From Bacteroidota bacterium (GTDB lineage: Bacteria; Bacteroidota; Bacteroidia; Flavobacteriales_F; PHOS-HE28): DNA of 64,000 bases. Positions 33,232 through 42,828 of the stretch are shown in pieces. The notes under the pieces are model-generated. The model was not told the origin of the DNA. It searched no databases and saw only the letters and a list, made by a program, of their open reading frames with translations. Made by a program: the position numbers and the translations under genes. The stretch is taken from NCBI GenBank assembly GCA_014584605.1, contig JACTMO010000079.1:49704-113703 (forward strand). The letters are read 5' to 3'. Every line of letters begins with the position of its first letter. Position 1 is the stretch's first letter.

Positions 33232-36045
33232 ATGCAACGCACCCTGCTGCTCTTCCTGGCGCTCACCCTGGTACGGAACGCCATGCCCCAGACGGGCACC
33301 ATCACCGGTACGATCACCGCTTCGGAAGGCGGTGCCCTGCAGCCGATGCCCTTCGTGAACATCAGCGTCAAAGGCACCGGCCATGGTACGACCACCGACC
33401 TGGACGGCAGCTACGAACTGAACTGCCCCGTGGGGGAGCACACGCTGACGGTGAGCCTCATGGGCTTCACTTCGGTGGAACGCACCGTGCTTCTGGCGGC
33501 AGGCTCCACCGTTGCGGCCGACTTCACCCTGAAGGAGGAGGCGAACACCCTCCAACAGGTGGACGTGGTGGCGGTGCGACGCACCGAGAGCGATGCGGCG
33601 GTGCTGATGGAGATGCGCAACGGCCAGCAGGTCATGAACGGAATGGGTCGCCAGCAGATCGCACGCGGGCCGGACCGCAGTGCGGGCGACGTCGTGAAAC
33701 GCCTGCCGGGGATCACCCTCCTGGGCGACCGTTCGGTGATGATCCGCGGGCTCGCGGACCGGTACAACACCGTGTTGCTGAACGATGTACCGGCTCCCAG
33801 CCTGGAGGCGGACAAGCGCGCCTTCAGCTTCGACCTCATCCCCAGCGGTGCGTTGGAACGGATCATGGTGTACAAGACCGCCGCACCGGAGCTCCCCGGC
33901 GATCTGGTCGGTGGCGTGGTGAAGGTGCACACGCTGACACTGCCCGCCGAGGACGAGACCCGGGTGTCCGTGAGCACCTCGGTACGGGCGGGCACCACCT
34001 TCCAGCCGTTCCTGCAAAGCGCCGGCAGCCCCACGGACGCGCTCGGCTTCGACACCGGGGCCCGTCAACTTCCGGACGCCTTTCCGGCCACGCTGCACGG
34101 ACAGTCCCCGGAGGCGTTGCAGGCCCTTGGCCGGGCCCTGCCCAACACCTGGACGGCGCGCGAAACGACCGCCATGCCCGATGTCCGCATCGGGCTTTTT
34201 GTTGCGCGGACCCTCGGCCGCGCGAACCGGAACAACCGGTACGGCACCGTCACCAGCATCGACTACGGCAACACCTGGCTCTCCTACACGGCCAGGAACC
34301 ACAACTACAACGCCTACGATCGTTCCGCCGGGCGGAGCGATACCATCCATGCGTACCTCGATCAGGAGAACGTCCGCAGCGCACGGGTATCGGTGATGCA
34401 CAACTGGACCGCGATGCTCGGCAGGGGCACCAAGATCGAGCTCCGCAACCTGTTCGGCCAGCTGGGCCGGGAACAGACCACCCTGCGCACCGGGCGCAAC
34501 CTGGAGGAAGGCTTCGCCGTGCGCAACCACGCCTTCCAATACCTGCAACGCACCATCTACAGCGGGCAGCTCCACGGCGACCATGCCCTGGGCCGGCGCG
34601 ACCACAGCACCTGGACCCTGGGGTACGGCCTGGCCCGGAGCAAGGAGCCCGACCTGAGGCGGGTGCGCACCGCCCGCGACATCGCGGCCACGGATGCCGA
34701 CACGCCCTATCAGCTCATCATCGCCCCCGCCGCCTCGACCCTGGACGCCGGTCGCTTCTTCAGCACGCTCAAGGAGGACGTCCTCACGGGGCGCTACGAT
34801 CACCGCCACCGCTTCGCCGACGAGGATGCGGACCTGGTGCCCGAGCTTACCGTCGGCATCCTCGTGGAGAACAAGGAGCGTGCGTTCAGCGCCCGCTGGA
34901 TGTCCTTCGCACAGGCCAACCTGCTCACCTTCGATGGCTCGCTCCTCACCGAGGACCTGTCCACGGTGTTCAGCAGCGGCAACATCGACCCGGTGACGGG
35001 CTTTGAACTGGTGGAAGGCACCAATCCCAGCGACCGGTACACCGCGCGGAACACCCTGCTGGCCGGCCACCTCGCCAGCTCCATCGCCCGTAAGGACAAG
35101 TGGGCCGTGAGCGGCGGGGTGCGTGTGGAACACAACCGGCAGCGGTTGGAGAGCGCGCGTTACGGCGGGACGCGTGTGCGTGTGGACAACCCGGTCCTCA
35201 GCGTGCTGCCCTCGCTGAACGCCAGCTACGACCTTACGGCGCGGAGCCTGGTACGGGTGGCCTGGGGCAATGCGGTGAACCGCCCCGAGTTCAGGGAGCT
35301 CGCGCCCTTCGCCTTCTACGATTTCAGCTTCAACAACGTGCTCTTCGGCAACGACTCGCTGAAGGTCGCACGGGTGATGAACGTCGATGCGCGCTGGGAG
35401 CACTATCCCACGGCCGGCGAGGTCGTCAGCCTGGGCGTCTTCTACAAGCGGATCCACGACCCCATCGAGATGTACTTCGTGCCCGGCACCGGATCGGGCG
35501 GCACGCGCAACTTCACGTTCGACAATGCGCCGCAGGCCGCCTGTTACGGCCTGGAGGTCGAGCTGCGTCGGTCCCTGAGCGGCTGGTTCGGCGATGGCCA
35601 CCTGGGCCGTTTCGGGCTGCTGTTCAACGGTGCGTACATCCTCTCCCGGGTCGACCTGGGCGCGCACGCCGTGGGGCAGGTGCGGCAGCGTGCCCTCATG
35701 GGGCAAAGCCCCTATGTGGTGAATGCGGGCATCCAGTACCTGGACGAGGCGCACTGCTTCCAATACAACATCCTGTACAACATCATCGGCCGACGGCTCC
35801 ACGCCGTGGGCTCCTACGGCACGCCCGACCTCTACGAGATGCCGCGCCACCAGATCGACGCCACGCTCACCAAACGCATCGGCCGTCGCTTTGAGCTGAA
35901 GGCCAGCGTGCAGGACCTTTTGAACCAGCGGGTGCTCCTCATGCAGGACAGCAATGGGGATGAGCGCATCGACGGCAAGGACGAGGAGGTCCTGAGCTTC
36001 CGACGCGGACAGGTCGTTTCGGTGGGCCTGAGCGTGCGCATCTGA
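33232..36045 (+). CDS. TonB-dependent outer-membrane receptor with carboxypeptidase-like N-domain
   Basis: A 937-residue receptor. The signal peptide covers residues 1-20. A CarboxypepD_reg-like domain spans about 22-100 (GTITGTITASEGG through GTTTDLDGSYELN). The plug is about 125-230 (GDVVKRLPGITLLGDRSVMIRGL, RYNTVLLNDVPAPS, LPGDLVGGVVKV). A long beta barrel ends in RGQVVSVGLSVRI, with a terminal aliphatic/charged strand instead of the usual Phe. It takes up a substrate with TonB energy. The paired beta-helix lipoprotein gene 163 bases downstream and the shared upstream element suggest the two act together; phosphate-related uptake is a hypothesis. Confidence 0.9.
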   Translation: MQRTLLLFLALTLVRNAMPQTGTITGTITASEGGALQPMPFVNISVKGTGHGTTTDLDGSYELNCPVGEHTLTVSLMGFTSVERTVLLAAGSTVAADFTLKEEANTLQQVDVVAVRRTESDAAVLMEMRNGQQVMNGMGRQQIARGPDRSAGDVVKRLPGITLLGDRSVMIRGLADRYNTVLLNDVPAPSLEADKRAFSFDLIPSGALERIMVYKTAAPELPGDLVGGVVKVHTLTLPAEDETRVSVSTSVRAGTTFQPFLQSAGSPTDALGFDTGARQLPDAFPATLHGQSPEALQALGRALPNTWTARETTAMPDVRIGLFVARTLGRANRNNRYGTVTSIDYGNTWLSYTARNHNYNAYDRSAGRSDTIHAYLDQENVRSARVSVMHNWTAMLGRGTKIELRNLFGQLGREQTTLRTGRNLEEGFAVRNHAFQYLQRTIYSGQLHGDHALGRRDHSTWTLGYGLARSKEPDLRRVRTARDIAATDADTPYQLIIAPAASTLDAGRFFSTLKEDVLTGRYDHRHRFADEDADLVPELTVGILVENKERAFSARWMSFAQANLLTFDGSLLTEDLSTVFSSGNIDPVTGFELVEGTNPSDRYTARNTLLAGHLASSIARKDKWAVSGGVRVEHNRQRLESARYGGTRVRVDNPVLSVLPSLNASYDLTARSLVRVAWGNAVNRPEFRELAPFAFYDFSFNNVLFGNDSLKVARVMNVDARWEHYPTAGEVVSLGVFYKRIHDPIEMYFVPGTGSGGTRNFTFDNAPQAACYGLEVELRRSLSGWFGDGHLGRFGLLFNGAYILSRVDLGAHAVGQVRQRALMGQSPYVVNAGIQYLDEAHCFQYNILYNIIGRRLHAVGSYGTPDLYEMPRHQIDATLTKRIGRRFELKASVQDLLNQRVLLMQDSNGDERIDGKDEEVLSFRRGQVVSVGLSVRI

Positions 36046-36064
36046 GCGCTGTGCGACCAGGCTT

Positions 36065-36102
36065 GAAGGGCGGGGGCCGGACCTACACGGCCTCCGCCCT
36101 TC
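36065..36102 (+). terminator. Hairpin after the TonB receptor gene
   Basis: A 14-base stem (GAAGGGCGGGGGCC / GGCCTCCGCCCTTC, one G-U pair) with a 10-base loop lies 20 bases after the stop. It separates the receptor from the lipoprotein, which has its own promoter. Confidence 0.7.
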
Positions 36103-36107
36103 GCAGT

Positions 36108-36123
36108 TCACAGCACCTTAACG
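36108..36123 (+). promoter_or_regulatory. Pho-box-like element upstream of the beta-helix lipoprotein
   Basis: TCACAG-N3-CTTAACG is identical in its 13 fixed bases to the element before the receptor gene. It lies 53 bases before the lipoprotein's -7 box and directly after the terminator. Confidence 0.4.
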
Positions 36124-36176
36124 CGAAGGGTGCGCAAACATCATGCGCGGGTCATTCCGGCCTAAGCTGCGCGCGG

Positions 36177-36184
36177 TCCCTTTG
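36177..36184 (+). promoter_or_regulatory. -7 box TCCCTTTG for the beta-helix lipoprotein
   Basis: TCCCTTTG has one mismatch to TAnnTTTG and lies 24 bases before the ATG. Confidence 0.45.
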
Positions 36185-36208
36185 CGGCATCGAAAAACCA
36201 TTGAAACG

Positions 36209-37636
36209 ATGATCATCCATCCCCGCCCGCTGCTGGGCACCATGCTCGTGGCACTGCTCGCCACGGCTCTCTCCTCCTGCACCAGGAAGGAAGGCTGCAC
36301 CGATCCCGCCGCCACCAACTACGATCCCGATGCCCAGAGGGATTGCTGCTGTGCATACGGCTCCGGCAAGTCCTTCACCATCACCGACCTGGGCAACGGG
36401 GTGAAGCAGGTGCAGGGCGAGACCGACCAGGACGTGACCTTCACCAGCGACACCAAGTGGCTGCTGTCCGGTTTTGTGTACGTGAACAGCGGTGCCACCC
36501 TCACCATCGAGCCCGGCACCTTGATCAAGGGCGACAAGGACAGCAAGGCCACGCTGGTGATGCGTCGCGGCGGCCGGATCCATGCGGAAGGCAGCGCCAC
36601 GCAGCCCATCGTGTTCACCAGCGACCAGCCGGCCGGGCAGCGTGCGCCCGGGGATTGGGGCGGGATCATCGTGTGCGGGAAGGCCCAGGTGAACCTGCAG
36701 GGTGGGCAGGGCACGATCGAGGGCGGCGTGGAGGCCACCTTCGGCGGCAGCGACCCTGCGGACAACTCCGGCGTGCTGCGCTATGTACGGATCGAATTCT
36801 CCGGCGTGCCCTTCCAGCCCAACCAGGAGATCAACGGGCTCACCCTGGGCGGTGTGGGCAGCGGGACCACCATCGACCACATCCAGGTGTCGTACAACGG
36901 CGATGACAGCTACGAGTTCTTCGGAGGCACGGTGAACGTGAAGCACCTGGTGGCCCTGGCCTCCTGGGACGATGACTTCGACATGGACAACGGGTACTCG
37001 GGCAACGGCCAGTTCCTGGTGGCCTTGCGGAACCCGGACATCGCCGACCAGAGCGGCAGCAACGGCCTGGAGCACGACAACGACGGCCAGGGCACCACGG
37101 CCACCCCGTTCACCGCCCCCACGCTGAGCAACGTGAGCATCTTCGGTCCCCAGGCCACGCCGGGCACCTCGATCAACGGCAACTTCAAAAGGGCGGGCCA
37201 CCTGCGGCGCAATACGCACAGCAAGGTCTTCAACAGCGTGTTCGCGGGTTTCCCCACCGGGCTCCTGGTGGACGGGGCGGCGTGCGAGGCGAACGCCGAC
37301 GCAGGCGACCTGCTGGTGCGCCGCTGCGTGTATGCCGCCATGTCCAACCTCACGGCGGTGGCCAGCGGCAGTACCTGGGACATCCAGGCCTGGTTCACCA
37401 ACGGGGGGAACATCAGCGTGGACGACAACAACGCCCTCGGGGTGAGCGATCCCTTCAACTTCACCGCACCCGACTTCCGGCTCACCGGAGGCAGCATGCT
37501 CGCGACCGGGGCGACGTTCAGCGAACCCGGGCTCAACGCCCCCTTCTTCGACCAGGTGAGCTACAAGGGTGCCTTGGGCCAGGAGGACTGGACGGCAGGC
37601 TGGTGCAACTGGGACCCGCAGAACACGCCCTACTGA
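36209..37636 (+). CDS. Beta-helix surface lipoprotein paired with the TonB receptor
   Basis: A 475-residue lipoprotein. The signal ends in TALSSC (Cys about 25). Directly after is GCTDPAATNYDPDAQRDCC, the Cys-flanked motif common in Bacteroidota surface proteins. From about residue 65 the sequence is a right-handed beta-helix: short strands with turns such as GATLTIEPGTLIKGDK, GGRIHAEGSATQPIVFTSD, DDSYEFFGGTVNVKHLVALASWDDDFDMDNGYSG. It has no T9SS tail. The genetic pairing suggests it captures substrate for the receptor. The start was placed at MIIHPRP, which gives a clean signal peptide. Confidence 0.8.
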   Translation: MIIHPRPLLGTMLVALLATALSSCTRKEGCTDPAATNYDPDAQRDCCCAYGSGKSFTITDLGNGVKQVQGETDQDVTFTSDTKWLLSGFVYVNSGATLTIEPGTLIKGDKDSKATLVMRRGGRIHAEGSATQPIVFTSDQPAGQRAPGDWGGIIVCGKAQVNLQGGQGTIEGGVEATFGGSDPADNSGVLRYVRIEFSGVPFQPNQEINGLTLGGVGSGTTIDHIQVSYNGDDSYEFFGGTVNVKHLVALASWDDDFDMDNGYSGNGQFLVALRNPDIADQSGSNGLEHDNDGQGTTATPFTAPTLSNVSIFGPQATPGTSINGNFKRAGHLRRNTHSKVFNSVFAGFPTGLLVDGAACEANADAGDLLVRRCVYAAMSNLTAVASGSTWDIQAWFTNGGNISVDDNNALGVSDPFNFTAPDFRLTGGSMLATGATFSEPGLNAPFFDQVSYKGALGQEDWTAGWCNWDPQNTPY

Positions 37637-37665
37637 TCATTCCCGCGACCGCGGCCCTGCTTCGT

Positions 37666-37694
37666 GAAAGCCCTGCCATGCCGGCAGGGCTTTC
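37666..37694. terminator. Bidirectional terminator between lipoprotein and queA
   Basis: A perfect 12-base stem (GAAAGCCCTGCC / GGCAGGGCTTTC) with a five-base loop lies between the two convergent stops, 37636 and 37698. Confidence 0.8.
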
Positions 37695-37697
37695 CGT

Positions 37698-38924
37698 TCA
37701 TGGGCGCCGCATCCACAACAACGAGGCGTCGCCGTAGCTCAGGAAGCGATAGCCCGTGGCCAGCGCATGCGCATAGATGCGGCGCCAGTCCGGTCCCACA
37801 CAGGCCGCCACCAGGAGCAGGAGCGTGCTGCCGGGCTGGTGGAAGTTGGTGAGCAGGAGGTCGGCCATGCGCACGCGGTACCCCGGCGCAATGAGCAAAC
37901 GGGTACGACCGGTCAGCTCCTCCATGCCCAGCCGGTCCATCCGGTCGATGACGGCATCGAGCGCTTCGTTCGGCGGAGGCGGCGCCGGGCGGTCGTACGG
38001 CTCCCATTGTTCCACACGGAGTTCATCGGCGGCACGCCCTTCCAGGATGGCCACCCCGTGCCAGTACAGACTTTCGAGGGTGCGCAGGGTGGTGGTGCCC
38101 GTGACGGCCACGGTGCGCGTTCCATGCGCGATGCGCAGGGCCTTCACCGCAGCGCGTGGCACCGCGATGCGTTCCTCGTGCATCACGTGACCGGCCAGGG
38201 TATCGCTCTTCACGGGGCTGAACGTCCCGGCCCCGACATGGAGGGTGACGCGGGCCAGGTCCACCCCGCGCGTCCGCAGCCGTTCCATCAGGTCGGGGGT
38301 GAAGTGGAGCCCTGCGGTGGGCGCGGCCACCGAGCCCTCCGTGCGCGCGTACACGGTCTGGTAGCGTTCGGTATCGGCAGCCTCGGCCTCCCGGTGCAGG
38401 TACGGGGGCAGGGGCACCGAGCCGGCCCGAGCGAGGACCTCGGCGAAGGTGAGCTCCGCAGGTTCCCAGGAGAAGGCCACGCACGCGCCCTCGGACCGGG
38501 ACGGCATCCGCTCGGCCAGCAACCGCACGCCACGCGCGGGATCCGTGGAGGACCATTCGAGCGGGCCCTGCTTCCACCGACGGCCGTTGCCCAGGGCGCA
38601 CGACCAGGTCACCCGGCTGCGGCGCTGGAAGGCCTCCTCCACCGGCCCACCGTCCGCCGGAGCCAGGCAGAACACTTCGATCAGGGCCCCGGTCCCCTTG
38701 CGCAGGTGGAGCCGGGCGTTCACCACGCGGGTGTCGTTCATCACCAGCAGCGCATCCGGTGGCAACAGGTCGGGCAGGTCGCGGAAGTGGCGGTCCTCGA
38801 TGGTGCCGTGGCGGTAAACCAGCAACCGCGATGCGCCGCGTTCGGCGGCGGGGTGCTTGGCGATGCGGTCGTCCGGCAGGTCGTACCGCACGGCATCGGC
38901 AGGGAGGTCGCGGGGGTGCGGCAT
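37698..38924 (-). CDS. queA: tRNA preQ1(34) S-adenosylmethionine ribosyltransferase-isomerase
   Basis: A 408-residue QueA that moves the ribose of SAM to preQ1 in tRNA to form epoxyqueuosine. Clear family stretches: YDLPDDRIAKHPAAERGASRLLV near the N-terminus, LLVMNDTRVVNARL, TEGSVAAPTAGLHFTPDLMERL, VTLHVGAGTFSPVKSD and NFHQPGSTLLLLVAA near the end. It is somewhat longer than the usual 340-360 residues because of an insert around 85-160. GAACTTCG eight bases before the ATG is a weak promoter box. Confidence 0.95.
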   Translation of the reverse strand: MPHPRDLPADAVRYDLPDDRIAKHPAAERGASRLLVYRHGTIEDRHFRDLPDLLPPDALLVMNDTRVVNARLHLRKGTGALIEVFCLAPADGGPVEEAFQRRSRVTWSCALGNGRRWKQGPLEWSSTDPARGVRLLAERMPSRSEGACVAFSWEPAELTFAEVLARAGSVPLPPYLHREAEAADTERYQTVYARTEGSVAAPTAGLHFTPDLMERLRTRGVDLARVTLHVGAGTFSPVKSDTLAGHVMHEERIAVPRAAVKALRIAHGTRTVAVTGTTTLRTLESLYWHGVAILEGRAADELRVEQWEPYDRPAPPPPNEALDAVIDRMDRLGMEELTGRTRLLIAPGYRVRMADLLLTNFHQPGSTLLLLVAACVGPDWRRIYAHALATGYRFLSYGDASLLWMRRP

Positions 38925-38951
38925 GGGCCGCGAAGTTCGCCAGGGCGCCCG

Positions 38952-40145
38952 TCAAATGCCCAGTTCCACTTGGAACCAGAGGCCCCATCGCGTGCCGGCC
39001 GCATCGGTCGCGGCCATGCCATCGGACCAGGCGTAGCTCATCGCGGCCTGCACCTTCACCCGGTGGTGGTTGACGTAGTGCGACCATCCGAGCCATCCCT
39101 CCTCGCGCTGCGGGAGCACGGAGGCCACACGGCCGACGGGGGTCACCAGCGAATAGCGCGCCACCACCTCGTTGCGCGCACCGAGCATGTGGCTCACCTG
39201 GGTGTTCCAGCCCCAGCCCTGGAGCACCGGCACCACCGAGCTGTCGGCGGCCAGCACCAACGGGTCGCCCTCCACATCGCGTTGCAGGAACTCCGTGCTG
39301 ATGGCCAGGCCGCGGTACTTCAGCACGGCATCGGCGATGAAGGTGTTCAGGGTGCGTCGTTGGCCATCGGGCAGGGTGTGCCCCAGCTGCCCGCCCGCCC
39401 TGCGTGCGTGGACGTTCATGGCGTAGCCGGCCCCCACGGCGAGCTTGGGCGATGGCTCCCGGGCCAGGTCGCCCTCGAACTCATCACCGCCGTCGGTGAA
39501 CGCGCCGAGGGGCAGCCATTCCATGCGGCCGGTGTAGCACAGGCCCTCGTCGCCGGGCGAGGCGTTGCGCCCTTCACCGGTGGTCACGGCCGCCTTCACC
39601 GCGAGGCCGTGCGTGCGGACCTTCCCCTGCCATGTGCCGAAGAGCCCGAAATCGCGGTCGAGCGTGAAGGCGCCGTTCACGATGGACCGGTCGGGCAGTT
39701 GCTGGGCCCCGGAGGAGACCGTGCGCTGGCGGTTGCCGGGGAGCTTGGTCTGGCCGAGGGCGAAGGTCCAGTGCTTGTTCGGAGCGTACTGCGCCACGGC
39801 ATCCCGGATGGGATGGGCCACGGTGCCTTCGATCAGGTCCATGTCGGCCTTGCTGAAACCCAGCTGCACCTTGTACTGGATCTTCGGGCTGAGGACATGG
39901 CCTTCAAAGCGGAGGCGCAGGCGGCGCACCCGGATGTCGGTGCCGCCCACGGACAGGTCGTCCCCGCGCTCGCTCAGCAGGGCGAAGCGGTTCTGCATGC
40001 GGAACCGCAAGGTCATCCGGAAAAGGCTGTCGTGCTTCAGGACCAGGCCCTTGTTGCGATCGAAGCGGGCCGTGAAGCCATCGCCCGCATGCTGGGCCTC
40101 CGCCGTCAGGGTCAGCAGCAGGAGGAGCAGGAGCGTTCCGCGCAT
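38952..40145 (-). CDS. Porin of the phosphate-selective O/P family
   Basis: A 397-residue outer-membrane barrel with signal peptide [18 protein letters not shown]. After it come [46 protein letters not shown] and [16 protein letters not shown], which are characteristic of the porin O/P family. It ends [12 protein letters not shown]. Family members in Pseudomonas select phosphate or polyphosphate; Bacteroidota homologues are less studied. The upstream region shows a promoter box but not the CTTAAC element seen at the other phosphate-linked genes. It lies 28 bases before queA's start, on the same strand. Confidence 0.83.
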   Translation of the reverse strand: MRGTLLLLLLLTLTAEAQHAGDGFTARFDRNKGLVLKHDSLFRMTLRFRMQNRFALLSERGDDLSVGGTDIRVRRLRLRFEGHVLSPKIQYKVQLGFSKADMDLIEGTVAHPIRDAVAQYAPNKHWTFALGQTKLPGNRQRTVSSGAQQLPDRSIVNGAFTLDRDFGLFGTWQGKVRTHGLAVKAAVTTGEGRNASPGDEGLCYTGRMEWLPLGAFTDGGDEFEGDLAREPSPKLAVGAGYAMNVHARRAGGQLGHTLPDGQRRTLNTFIADAVLKYRGLAISTEFLQRDVEGDPLVLAADSSVVPVLQGWGWNTQVSHMLGARNEVVARYSLVTPVGRVASVLPQREEGWLGWSHYVNHHRVKVQAAMSYAWSDGMAATDAAGTRWGLWFQVELGI

Positions 40146-40166
40146 GGCTGGATCGTGTGGGCCTGA

Positions 40167-40174
40167 CAAAGGAA
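40167..40174 (-). promoter_or_regulatory. -7 box TTCCTTTG for the porin gene
   Basis: The minus strand reads TTCCTTTG, one mismatch from TAnnTTTG, 21 bases before the ATG. Confidence 0.5.
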
Positions 40175-40244
40175 CCAACGGAATGCGGGCCGGAGGCCAC
40201 AACCGACCCGGCACATGGTTCTGGCCGGATGGTCCGCAGGATCC

Positions 40245-42695
40245 TCAGGCCACCTTCATCGCATTCTCCACCTTTTCCTTGAGCAGGGCGTGCTTCACCA
40301 CCTCGATCATCTCGGACACGTAGGTGAAGCGCATGCCCCTGGTGTAGCGTGCGTCGATATCCTCGATGTCCTTGCGGTTGTCGGCGCTGAGGACGATCTC
40401 CTTGATCCCGGCGCGTTTGGCGGCGAGGATCTTTTCCTTGATGCCGCCCACGGGCAGCACGCGTCCGCGCAGGGTGATCTCGCCGGTCATGGCGGTGAAC
40501 TTGCGCACCTTCTGCTGGGTGAAGGCGCTGGCGATGCTGGTGAGCATGGCGATACCGGCGCTGGGACCGTCCTTGGGCGTGGCTCCCTCGGGCACGTGCA
40601 CATGCACGTTCCAGCGCTTGAACACGTCGGCGTCCAGGCCGATGATCCCGCTGTGGGCCTTGAGGTATTCCAGGGCGATGATGGCGCTCTCCTTCATCAC
40701 GTCGCCCAGGTTGCCGGTGAGGGTGAGCTTGCCCTCGCCCTTGGTGATGCTGGTCTCGATGAAGAGGATGTCGCCGCCGGTGGGGGTCCAGGCCAGGCCG
40801 GTGACCACGCCGGCCACGTCGTTGCCCTGGTATTTGTCGCGGGCATGGCTGGGGCCGTAGATCCGCACCAGGTCGTCCGCGGTGATGGTGACGTTGTGTT
40901 TCTGCTTGAGGGCGATCTGCTTGGCCCGGTGGCGCACCAGCTTGGCGATGCGCTTCTCCAGGGTGCGCACGCCGCTTTCGTCGGTGTACTGCTCGATGAT
41001 GGTCTCGATGAGGCCCGGGGCGAGCTTGAGCTGCTTGGGCTTGATGCCGTTCTCGGTGAACTGTTTCGGCAGCAGATGGCGCAGGGCGATCTCCACCTTC
41101 TCCTCCTGGGTGTAGCCGTTCACCTCGATGATCTCCATGCGGTCGCGCAGCGCCGGGTGGATGGTGCTGAGGCTGTTGGCGGTGGCGATGAACATCACGC
41201 GGCTCAGGTCGTACTCGATCTCCACGTAATTGTCGTGGAAGGCGTTGTTCTGTTCCGGGTCGAGCACCTCGAGCAGGGCGCTGGCGGGGTCGCCGTGGAA
41301 GTCCTTGCCCACCTTGTCGATCTCATCGAGCACGAACAGGGGGTTGCTGGTGCCGGCCTTTTTGAGGCTCTGGATCAGGCGGCCGGGCATGGCACCGATG
41401 TAGGTCTTGCGGTGGCCGCGGATCTCGGCCTCGTCGTGCAGACCGCCCAGGCTCATACGCACGTACTTGCGGCCCAGGGCCTCGGCCATGCTCTTGCCCA
41501 GGCTGGTCTTGCCCACGCCGGGCGGGCCGTAGAGGCAGATGATCGGCGCCTTCATGTCGCCCTTGAGCTTGAGCACGGCCAGGTGCTCGATGATGCGCTC
41601 CTTCACCTTCTCCAGCCCGAAGTGGTCGCGGTCCAGGATCTTCTGGGCGTTGCGCAGGTCGAACTTGTCGATGCTGTGCTCGCCCCACGGCAGTTCGAGC
41701 AGCAGCTGCACGTAGTTGTGCTGCACGCTGAACTCGGCACCGGCCGGGTTCATGCGCTGGAGCTTGCCCAGCTCCTTCTCGAAGGTCTCCCCCACCTTGC
41801 TGCTCCACTTCTTCCTGGCCGCCCGGGTGCGCATCTCCTCCAACTCCTGCTCGATGGGGTTGCCGCCCAGCTCGTCCTGGATGGTCTTCATCTGTTGGTG
41901 CAGGAAGTACTCGCGCTGCTGCCGGTCCACCTCGGTGCGCACCTTGCTCTGGATCTCGTTCTTCATCTGGAGCATCTGGAGCTCCTTGGTGAGGTGCGCC
42001 AGCAGCATCTTGGCCCTTTCACGCAGGTCGGCCACCTCCAGCATGCGCTGCTTCTCAGCCACCTCGGCGTTCATGTTGCTGCTGATGAAGTTCACCAGGA
42101 AGGACGGGGAATCGATGTTGCGCAGCGCGAACTGGGCCTCGGTGGGGATGTGCGGGCTCTGCTTGATGATCTCCAGCGCCAGGTCCTTCAGGCTGCTCAC
42201 CAGGGCATGGAACTCCTTGTCGTCCTTGTCCGGGCGCACCTCGGCGAACTCCTTGATGCGCGCCGTGTAGTACGGGTCGGTGCGCACCATCTCCAGCACC
42301 TCGAAGCGCTTCTTGCCCTGGATGATGGCCGTGGTGCTTCCGTCGGGCATGCGCAGCATGCGGATGATCTGCGCCAGGGTGCCCACCCGGTTGAGGTCCT
42401 CGGGGCGGGGCTCCTCGATCTGGGCGTCCATCTGGCTGACCACCCCCAGGGTGCGGTTGCCGCGGTACACGTCCTGGATCAGGCGGATGCTCCTGTCGCG
42501 CCCCACCGTGATGGGGATCACCACCCCGGGGAAGAGCACCGTGTTGCGCAGGGGCAGGATGGGCAGCTCGGGCGGGGTGGACTCCGCGTTCATCTGCTCT
42601 TCGTCCTCGGCCGTGATCAGGGGGATGAGCTCGGTCTCGTTCTCGATGGCCTCGGAACTGAAGAGCGCGGGATCGCTATGGAGAAGGTCGTTCAT
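40245..42695 (-). CDS. lon: ATP-dependent Lon protease
   Basis: An 816-residue LonA. The N-terminal substrate domain begins [22 protein letters not shown], the AAA module has Walker A GPPGVGKT and sensor region FIATANSL, and the protease domain has catalytic S712 in [11 protein letters not shown] and K755 in [14 protein letters not shown]. It degrades misfolded and regulatory proteins in the cytoplasm. I start at MNDLLHSD because an exact TACCTTTG promoter box lies 27 bases before it; the longer frame adds 54 residues spanning that box. Confidence 0.96.
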   Translation of the reverse strand: MNDLLHSDPALFSSEAIENETELIPLITAEDEEQMNAESTPPELPILPLRNTVLFPGVVIPITVGRDRSIRLIQDVYRGNRTLGVVSQMDAQIEEPRPEDLNRVGTLAQIIRMLRMPDGSTTAIIQGKKRFEVLEMVRTDPYYTARIKEFAEVRPDKDDKEFHALVSSLKDLALEIIKQSPHIPTEAQFALRNIDSPSFLVNFISSNMNAEVAEKQRMLEVADLRERAKMLLAHLTKELQMLQMKNEIQSKVRTEVDRQQREYFLHQQMKTIQDELGGNPIEQELEEMRTRAARKKWSSKVGETFEKELGKLQRMNPAGAEFSVQHNYVQLLLELPWGEHSIDKFDLRNAQKILDRDHFGLEKVKERIIEHLAVLKLKGDMKAPIICLYGPPGVGKTSLGKSMAEALGRKYVRMSLGGLHDEAEIRGHRKTYIGAMPGRLIQSLKKAGTSNPLFVLDEIDKVGKDFHGDPASALLEVLDPEQNNAFHDNYVEIEYDLSRVMFIATANSLSTIHPALRDRMEIIEVNGYTQEEKVEIALRHLLPKQFTENGIKPKQLKLAPGLIETIIEQYTDESGVRTLEKRIAKLVRHRAKQIALKQKHNVTITADDLVRIYGPSHARDKYQGNDVAGVVTGLAWTPTGGDILFIETSITKGEGKLTLTGNLGDVMKESAIIALEYLKAHSGIIGLDADVFKRWNVHVHVPEGATPKDGPSAGIAMLTSIASAFTQQKVRKFTAMTGEITLRGRVLPVGGIKEKILAAKRAGIKEIVLSADNRKDIEDIDARYTRGMRFTYVSEMIEVVKHALLKEKVENAMKVA

Positions 42696-42722
42696 CAACG
42701 ATGGGTGCCAGGATGACAGGTT

Positions 42723-42730
42723 CAAAGGTA
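42723..42730 (-). promoter_or_regulatory. -7 box TACCTTTG for lon (exact)
   Basis: The minus strand reads TACCTTTG, an exact TAnnTTTG match, 27 bases before the chosen lon start. Confidence 0.7.
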
Positions 42731-42828
42731 CCCCTTGGCCAGACCGCTGCCGACCCGGTGTTCCCAAAAAGGTGTGCAGCGACATGGCAAGCGCCATGCC
42801 TCGCGCGACGACCTGCCCTTCCGTCAGT

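Noticed and set aside
32923..36111. A 1062-codon minus-strand frame opposite the TonB receptor
   Set aside because: It runs antisense to a complete, recognisable receptor, and the translation has no recognisable motif. It is a shadow of GC-rich codon use.
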